DNA from: an uncultured Dorea sp.
GTDB taxonomy: Bacteria; Bacillota; Clostridia; Lachnospirales; Lachnospiraceae
NCBI GenBank assembly: GCA_910584575.1
Contig: CAJUBG010000068.1
Coordinates: 1-18,461 of the forward strand
DNA: 18,461 nt
Reading direction: 5' to 3'
The notes beneath the pieces are model-generated. The model was not told the DNA's origin, ran no database searches, and saw only the letters and a list, made by a program, of their open reading frames with translations. The position numbers and the translations under genes were made by a program. How positions within the stretch are numbered: position 1 is the stretch's first letter; every line of letters begins with the position of its first letter. Shown here one piece after another: positions 13,969 to 18,461 of the stretch.

Positions 13969-16023
13969 CTAAAGTCTAAGCACAGCGACCCCGTATCCTT
14001 TTAACCTCATCTTTCCAACTACTCTGGCTTCAGAAGCCATATCCGTCATTTCTTTCTTAAGAACAACGGTCTGCTCATTTGCCGAATAGTTCAGAACAAA
14101 GAAATACTTCTTTTCCTCCTTTTCCCTGACGCACAATTCGCACTCGTTTGGAAGCTCTATCTGGTCATTGTAAGGACTTAAAATCCCCGTATACCGAAGC
14201 ATAGCCGCCACATTCTCTCTGGTAAATGTCCCGCCGAAATGAAGAATTCTTCCCTCTCCTACTGTCCGTTCTGTAAGCGCCGGCTTTCCTTCATAATAGT
14301 TGGCGGCATATCGGGCAAGCACCTTCACATCCTCATCTACATTTTCAAGGATATCGTTAAATATACCCGTATCCAGCCTAGCCCCTTCCCAGTCCATACA
14401 CACTTTTCCATCCACAGCCCCTACAAAGGTAAATTCCTCTACTGCCGTCCCTGTCAGCTCTGTAAGAAGCCCCGGCATCGGCGTCATCACGCACCGTCCA
14501 TGGTTTTCCTTCTGTCCGGTACGCGCACCGACAATGAGACAGCCTCCCTTCTCCACATACATTTTCAAAAGTGCCGCCCTTCTCTCGGTCAAAATCACCC
14601 CATGAGGGTAGAACAAAACCGGATATTTCTTCAATTCCTCATACTCTGTGTCATCCGACAAGGCTACATAGTCCATCGGCGTATGGCTCAACTGGGACGC
14701 CGCAAAAATCTCCTTCTTGCTCGCCTTCTCCACCCGTCTGTGCCATACATCCACATCCGCATCCCAGAGATTATCGTAATCCTCCAGAACACCAAAGCTT
14801 GCCAGGTATCCGGCACCTGCCAGTTCCTTAACCTTCTGAACGGTCTCGTTAAGCCTGGCAATCTCCCGAAGCTTCCGATTGTCCCGATTGTCATAATCCA
14901 GAATCCCGTGCCAGTAAATCTCCGTTCCGATTGTACAGGTGCGCCAACGGAAGAAGCTGACAAAATCCGCCCCGTGGGCAATACTCTGCATGGCCCAAAG
15001 CGTAATCTGCCCTGGCTTCGGCGCAGGCGCCTCCATTCGGGTATTCCATCCATTTGCCCCTGACTGCTGCTCCATAATCCCAAAATGCGGACAGACAGAG
15101 CGAACCCTTGACAGATGGTTACTCCACTTCCTGTCGTTCAATCCCTTGCTATGTACGGGGTCTTCCTCAAGGCAATAGGCAAAGTTGGGATAAGAATCAT
15201 AGGTATACACATCTAACGCCTCATCCATCATCCTGTGATTGTCAAGGTGGTTAAACATACCGTTTGTGGTAATAAAATCTCCTGGCTTTGCATACTTCCT
15301 GATAATGTCACTCTGCATCCTGCAAAAAGAAATGGCGCTCTCGGACACAAACCTGTAATACTCAAGAGTCAGATGGGGATTGGATGAATCGTGAATCGTC
15401 GTGCGCGGAACATAGACCTCGTCCCATTCCGTATATTCCTGATTCCAGAAAACCATCCCAAGCTCTTGGTTCAGCTTCTCAAGGGTTCCGTATTTTTTCT
15501 TCAAATATTCACGAAACGCTGTGGTGTCGCTCTCTGAATAGAAAACATCCACCTCGCAGTTAATCTCGTTGTCAATCTGCCAACCGATGACGCTTGGATG
15601 GGTTGCATAATGCCCTGCAAATTTCTCCACAATCCGCGCGCTTAACTTCTGGTATACCTGTGAATTATAATTATAGTGCCTGCGCATACCGTGACGGTAT
15701 TTGACCCCGTCCATCCGGCAGTTAAGCACCTCCGGATATTTCTCAGTCAACCATGCCGGAGGGGTTGCAGTCGGAGTTCCGAAAATTACCTTCATACCCG
15801 CTTTGCATGCCACCTCCAAAAAACCGTCGAAGAATTCATAGGTGAATTCGCCTTCCCTTGGCTCTACCTTACTCCACGCAAATTCACCGATTCGGATTGT
15901 CCTGATACCAACGGCCTTCATCCGTTCAAGGTCCTCTGCCCACAAACTTTTATCCCAGTGCTCCGGGTAATAGCAGGTGCCTAGTGAAATAGTGTTCCAT
16001 TGAAAATTCTGTGTTTTTCTCAT
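13969..16023 (-). CDS. GH42 beta-galactosidase, cytoplasmic
   Basis: This 684-residue glycoside hydrolase of family 42 removes terminal beta-galactose from small oligosaccharides; some family members act on alpha-L-arabinopyranosides instead. The TIM barrel fills about 10-385, starting with GTCYYPEHW (15-23). The acid/base glutamate is E153 in GWQIDNE and the nucleophile is E318 in FGIMEQQSG, a spacing close to that in characterised GH42 enzymes. The trimerisation domain (about 395-590) and a short C-terminal beta domain (about 620-684) complete the normal family length. No signal peptide is present, so it works on imported sugars. I chose the ATG at 16023, with GAGG ten bases upstream, over an open frame reaching 16167 that runs into an unrelated pseudogene. 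It lies 13 bases before a response-regulator gene; no sugar transporter is in view. Confidence 0.92.
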   Translation of the reverse strand: MRKTQNFQWNTISLGTCYYPEHWDKSLWAEDLERMKAVGIRTIRIGEFAWSKVEPREGEFTYEFFDGFLEVACKAGMKVIFGTPTATPPAWLTEKYPEVLNCRMDGVKYRHGMRRHYNYNSQVYQKLSARIVEKFAGHYATHPSVIGWQIDNEINCEVDVFYSESDTTAFREYLKKKYGTLEKLNQELGMVFWNQEYTEWDEVYVPRTTIHDSSNPHLTLEYYRFVSESAISFCRMQSDIIRKYAKPGDFITTNGMFNHLDNHRMMDEALDVYTYDSYPNFAYCLEEDPVHSKGLNDRKWSNHLSRVRSVCPHFGIMEQQSGANGWNTRMEAPAPKPGQITLWAMQSIAHGADFVSFFRWRTCTIGTEIYWHGILDYDNRDNRKLREIARLNETVQKVKELAGAGYLASFGVLEDYDNLWDADVDVWHRRVEKASKKEIFAASQLSHTPMDYVALSDDTEYEELKKYPVLFYPHGVILTERRAALLKMYVEKGGCLIVGARTGQKENHGRCVMTPMPGLLTELTGTAVEEFTFVGAVDGKVCMDWEGARLDTGIFNDILENVDEDVKVLARYAANYYEGKPALTERTVGEGRILHFGGTFTRENVAAMLRYTGILSPYNDQIELPNECELCVREKEEKKYFFVLNYSANEQTVVLKKEMTDMASEARVVGKMRLKGYGVAVLRL

Positions 16024-16075
16024 TGTCTTTGTTCCTCGCTTTCTGTGCAAATGATATCTTGATATCCCATCCATC

Positions 16076-16461
16076 TTATGCCATTTCAACCTTACATTTC
16101 TTCTTCCAGCAGGCAATTCCGTACTTGATAATCGTCTCCATCCCATCCTCCACAAGCCTTGCCTCATATTCCCTGTCCTGAATCTGTCTCAAAGCCTCCT
16201 GACAGCCAGCTCTCAGATCTCCATCCTCTGCATACTTTATTTCTATCACGATGCCAATCCCCTTCTCATCCTCTGTCTCCACAAGGATATCACTGTACAC
16301 TGTACACTGTCCCTGACTCCGCATTAGAACTGACATCCCAATCACCTTATACTGATCGTTTTCTTCAAATAAGCCGAAAACTGTTTCTCTATTGCTTCTG
16401 CATCCCCACAGGTAATTTTAAGGGTGACGTCATATAAAACTCTCCTTCTCATTTCAAACTG
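16076..16461 (-). pseudogene. Decayed PD-(D/E)XK_9 (DUF1703) ATPase-nuclease remnant
   Basis: Only the C-terminal part of a protein of the AAA-ATPase-like plus PDDEXK_9 family survives, and it is split over two frames. From 16452, one frame reads RRVLYDVTLKITCGDAEAIE and continues KQFSAYLKKTISIR, a well-known stretch of this family. Then a deletion of roughly 25 codons joins it to WDVSSNAESGTVYS. A tandem 7-base duplication (GTACAGT twice in a row, minus strand) shifts frame before SDILVETED, and the remaining frame carries the nuclease core with D in YSDIL and E-x-K in VIEIKYAED, ending CWKKKCKVEMA. The N-terminal ATPase half is absent. An open 89-codon frame from 16345 is only the tail of this wreck. 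A second copy's 3' end lies at 18361-18461. Confidence 0.82.
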
Positions 16462-16561
16462 TCAAATACTCCGTTGTCCCAATACCTATAATATACTCAA
16501 TTTTCCACAGTTTGTACAGCCAAAAGCATATAAATTGCTTCTTATCTTTTTCCAATATAAT

Positions 16562-16599
16562 GCCGATATTATTTTCGGAGTATTGCTCATGTATATAAT
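16562..16599 (+). promoter_or_regulatory. Candidate promoter elements of the chemoreceptor gene
   Basis: Two overlapping possibilities lie upstream of the start at 16639. CCGATAT at 16563-16569 is an exact match to the -10 element of the motility sigma factor (sigma-D/sigma-28), but no TAAA lies 14-16 bases before it. TATAAT at 16594-16599 is a perfect sigma-A -10 box without a good -35. Which one is used cannot be decided from sequence. Confidence 0.35.
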
Positions 16600-16638
16600 G
16601 CAATAAAAGATTGTGGAAACGAAAGGAGAAAATACTAC

Positions 16639-18330
16639 ATGGCGTCACGTATTAAAAATCTCAAAATCAGTCTGAAGCTCTATATTCTCATTGGAGTTGC
16701 GCTAAGCGGTATGCTCATTATCGGGGGCATCTCATTCTACTTAATGGGCGTATTAAACCACAGGACTGACAACATCTCAACAGGATGGCTTCCCCGCATA
16801 GACACAGCGCGGGATATGACTGGTACACTCTCCAACATCCGTCTTAATGAATTAAGGTATCTCACAGCCCTTTCCGACAAAGTAACGGAAACAAGCCTTC
16901 AATATGTAGAAAAAGAAAAGGGCGAAATGGATGCACTTTTTGCCAAATACAAAGAGCTAACTACCGGAGAAGAAAAGGCATTATACGATACAGCCTTTGA
17001 ATTTTGGACTCAGTACAGCGAAGCCGACGACAGGCTTATGACACTGGCAAAACAGGGCGACATAGACGGCGCCCGCGCAATCTTAGAGGGTGAATGTATA
17101 GACCTCTACATATCCCTGAACAGTGCTCTTGATGAAATCATCAATTATACGGAAGAAGGAAGCCAGGAGGAAACCGACTCAAGCGAAAATCTATATAGAG
17201 ACGCAATTATCCTCCAAATTGGCGTCATGGTCATCATATACCTGATTGGCACCTACTTCTTTGTTATAATCATTCGCGGAATCAAATATCCAATCCTCGA
17301 AATCGAGAGCGCCGCCTCCAGAATGGCACAGGGCGATCTGGATGTAGAGATATCCTATACCTCAAAGGATGAATTGGGGATTCTCTCTAAACAGATGCGC
17401 GAACTGATACGCAAACTTCAGGTCATTATTGATGATGAAAATAAATTCCTTGCCCGCATGGCTTCCGGCGATTTTACCGTGGATTCCATCTGCGAAGATG
17501 AATATATCGGAGGCTTTAAACCTCTTTTGGTTTCCTTCCGCATGATTGCCGATAAGCTCAACCAGACCATCTTACAGATCAGCCAGAGCTCAGCACAGGT
17601 TGCAAGCGGTTCCAACCAGGTGTCGGGCGGGGCGCAGGCGCTCTCTCAGGGCGCTACTGAGCAGGCAAGCTCTGTCGAGGAGCTCTCTGCCTCCATTAAC
17701 GAGATTTCGATGAAGGTACAGCAGAATGCCGAATATGCCCATAAGGCTAACGATATGGCAGGCAATGTAGGAAACGAGATGCAAAAAAGCAACCAGAAGA
17801 TGCAGGAAATGATTCAGGCAATGAACAATATAAGCGCCTGCTCGGATGAGATTGGCAAGATTATAAAAACCATCGAGGATATCGCTTTCCAGACTAATAT
17901 TCTTGCCCTGAATGCCGCCGTAGAAGCGGCGCGCGCCGGCGATGCCGGAAAAGGCTTCGCGGTTGTGGCTGACGAAGTCCGCAATCTGGCAGGCAAGAGC
18001 GCGGAAGCGTCCAAGAATACATCTGCTCTCATTGAGAATTCATTAAGAGCCGTGGAAAACGGAACCTTGATTGCCGATGAGACTGCCGCTTCATTACTGA
18101 ATACGGTAAAAGGAGTCGAGGAGGTTGCCGGCATCATCAGCCAGATTTCCGAGGCAAGCGGCAATCAGGCTGAGGCAATCGCTCAGATAACAATGGGTAT
18201 TGACCAGATTTCCAGCGTTGTACAAACCAATTCTGCAACTGCTGAAGAAAGTGCGGCGGCCAGCCAGGAATTATCCAATCAGTCGCAGCTTATGAAAGAT
18301 CTGGTAGGAGCATTCCGGCTAAAGGATTAA
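16639..18330 (+). CDS. Methyl-accepting chemotaxis protein (4HB sensor, HAMP, MCP signal)
   Basis: This 563-residue transmembrane chemoreceptor passes ligand signals to CheA/CheW. TM1 is at about 14-36, a helical extracytoplasmic domain of the 4HB type fills about 37-188, TM2 is at about 189-213, and a HAMP domain occupies about 213-265 with the GDLDVEI and KDELGIL motifs. The long coiled-coil signalling domain (about 310-560) contains the highly conserved hairpin tip: IEDIAFQTNILALNAAVEAA (412-431), then ARAGDAGKGFAVVADEVRNL (431-450). Glu/Gln methylation-type sites are likely on both flanks. There is no C-terminal CheR-tethering pentapeptide; the protein ends FRLKD. The ATG has AAGGAG ten bases upstream. 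It is a single-gene unit with a terminator at 18346, and lies between two copies of DUF1703 sequence. It implies a motile or formerly motile host. Ligand unknown. Confidence 0.93.
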   Translation: MASRIKNLKISLKLYILIGVALSGMLIIGGISFYLMGVLNHRTDNISTGWLPRIDTARDMTGTLSNIRLNELRYLTALSDKVTETSLQYVEKEKGEMDALFAKYKELTTGEEKALYDTAFEFWTQYSEADDRLMTLAKQGDIDGARAILEGECIDLYISLNSALDEIINYTEEGSQEETDSSENLYRDAIILQIGVMVIIYLIGTYFFVIIIRGIKYPILEIESAASRMAQGDLDVEISYTSKDELGILSKQMRELIRKLQVIIDDENKFLARMASGDFTVDSICEDEYIGGFKPLLVSFRMIADKLNQTILQISQSSAQVASGSNQVSGGAQALSQGATEQASSVEELSASINEISMKVQQNAEYAHKANDMAGNVGNEMQKSNQKMQEMIQAMNNISACSDEIGKIIKTIEDIAFQTNILALNAAVEAARAGDAGKGFAVVADEVRNLAGKSAEASKNTSALIENSLRAVENGTLIADETAASLLNTVKGVEEVAGIISQISEASGNQAEAIAQITMGIDQISSVVQTNSATAEESAAASQELSNQSQLMKDLVGAFRLKD

Positions 18331-18345
18331 AATACTGCCATTTTC

Positions 18346-18378
18346 GAGAACGAAGGGCTTCTAAAGCCCCTCGTTCTC
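18346..18378 (+). terminator. Hairpin terminator of the chemoreceptor gene
   Basis: GAGAACGAAGGGCTT (18346-18360) pairs with AAGCCCCTCGTTCTC (18364-18378) with one mismatch and a 3-base loop. It begins 15 bases after the chemoreceptor stop and is followed by TTCTAT. Its right arm also encodes the last residues of the leftward DUF1703 gene. Confidence 0.65.
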
Positions 18379-18461
18379 TTCTATAAACCTATTTACAATC
18401 ACTTTACATTTCTTCTTCCAGCATGCGATTCCATATTTCCGAATTGTCTCCATTCCGTCCT
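18361..18461 (-). CDS. PD-(D/E)XK_9 (DUF1703) protein, C-terminal end only (partial)
   Basis: The minus strand is open from the window edge to a TAG at 18363-18361. It encodes DGMETIRKYGIACWKKKCKV and then IVNRFIEENEGL. This equals the tail of the pseudogene at 16076, where DGMETIIKYGIACWKKKCKV is found, so it is the end of another member of the AAA-ATPase-like/PDDEXK_9 family, a group often present in many copies in clostridial genomes. Twenty bases (18404-18423) are identical to 16092-16111. Whether the rest is intact lies outside the window. Function in this family is not established; a nuclease role follows only from the fold. Confidence 0.8.
   Translation of the reverse strand, partial: DGMETIRKYGIACWKKKCKVIVNRFIEENEGL

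Noticed and set aside
14239..15063. Long plus-strand open frame opposite the GH42 gene
   Set aside because: It is a shadow of the GH42 coding strand: no ribosome site, no recognisable domain, and the opposite strand has full catalytic motifs.
16024..16040. Possible catabolite-repression (cre) site near the GH42 ribosome site
   Set aside because: The best alignment needs an insertion and mismatches at conserved positions.
16053..16066. GATATCTTGATATC upstream of the GH42 start as a possible repressor operator
   Set aside because: Two copies of a six-base palindrome in a short interval are weak evidence, and no LacI-type regulator or matching second site is visible.
16454..16648. 64-codon minus-strand frame overlapping the chemoreceptor leader, with an IGIILEKDKK stretch slightly like DUF1016 proteins
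   Set aside because: The similarity is a few residues only, there is no ribosome site, the frame overlaps the chemoreceptor promoter and start, and the composition is that of AT-rich non-coding DNA.
1..18461. CRISPR arrays, tRNA or rRNA genes, insertion sequences
   Set aside because: No regularly spaced repeats, no cloverleaf-like or rRNA-like sequence and no transposase-like frame were seen on either strand.

Overview
The window looks like a chromosomal segment of a Firmicute of the class Clostridia, most likely a gut Lachnospiraceae-type bacterium. The evidence is the codon style and moderate GC, strong AGGAGG-like ribosome sites, paired BceAB/MacB-like ABC exporters with OmpR-type two-component systems, a 4HB-type chemoreceptor, a PD-(D/E)XK_9 (DUF1703) protein in two copies, and a 28-residue holin-like type I toxin. 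The genus cannot be fixed from the sequence alone.

Layout. (1) 1-3685: an AT-rich leader with a consensus promoter firing leftwards out of the window, then a rightward ABC ATPase/FtsX-permease operon. (2) 3743-5858: a leftward, AT-rich two-gene unit, an AAA/SMC-like ATPase overlapping a small protein with a PD-(D/E)XK-like nuclease motif; it looks like an acquired candidate defence pair. (3) 5963-10959: a leftward operon of response regulator, one-TM histidine kinase, ABC ATPase and large FtsX permease. (4) 10960-12087: an accessory patch holding an HAM1/RdgB-like nucleotide phosphatase whose 3' end is spliced onto a decayed copy of a histidine-kinase 3' end, followed by an Fst/par-like type I toxin-antitoxin module. 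(5) 12088-16023: a leftward GH42 beta-galactosidase, a response regulator and a histidine kinase, packed as one transcription unit. (6) 16076-18461: a multiply broken DUF1703 nuclease remnant, a rightward methyl-accepting chemotaxis protein, and the 3' end of a second DUF1703 copy running off the right edge.

How the genes work together. The two ABC modules resemble antimicrobial-peptide or envelope-stress exporters. Only one has an adjacent two-component system, but both upstream regions carry short TGT(C/G)AC-type direct repeats at 11-bp spacing, so one regulator may control both. The second two-component system has no transporter beside it and is instead packed behind a galactosidase gene. 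The most interesting elements outside the housekeeping genes are the ATPase-nuclease pair, the toxin-antitoxin module (toxin ORF, convergent antisense RNA with a consensus promoter, bidirectional terminator, and a 15-nt repeat that pairs with the toxin's early codons) and the recombination scar linking the phosphatase to the kinase gene. All family calls were made by eye; no database search was run.
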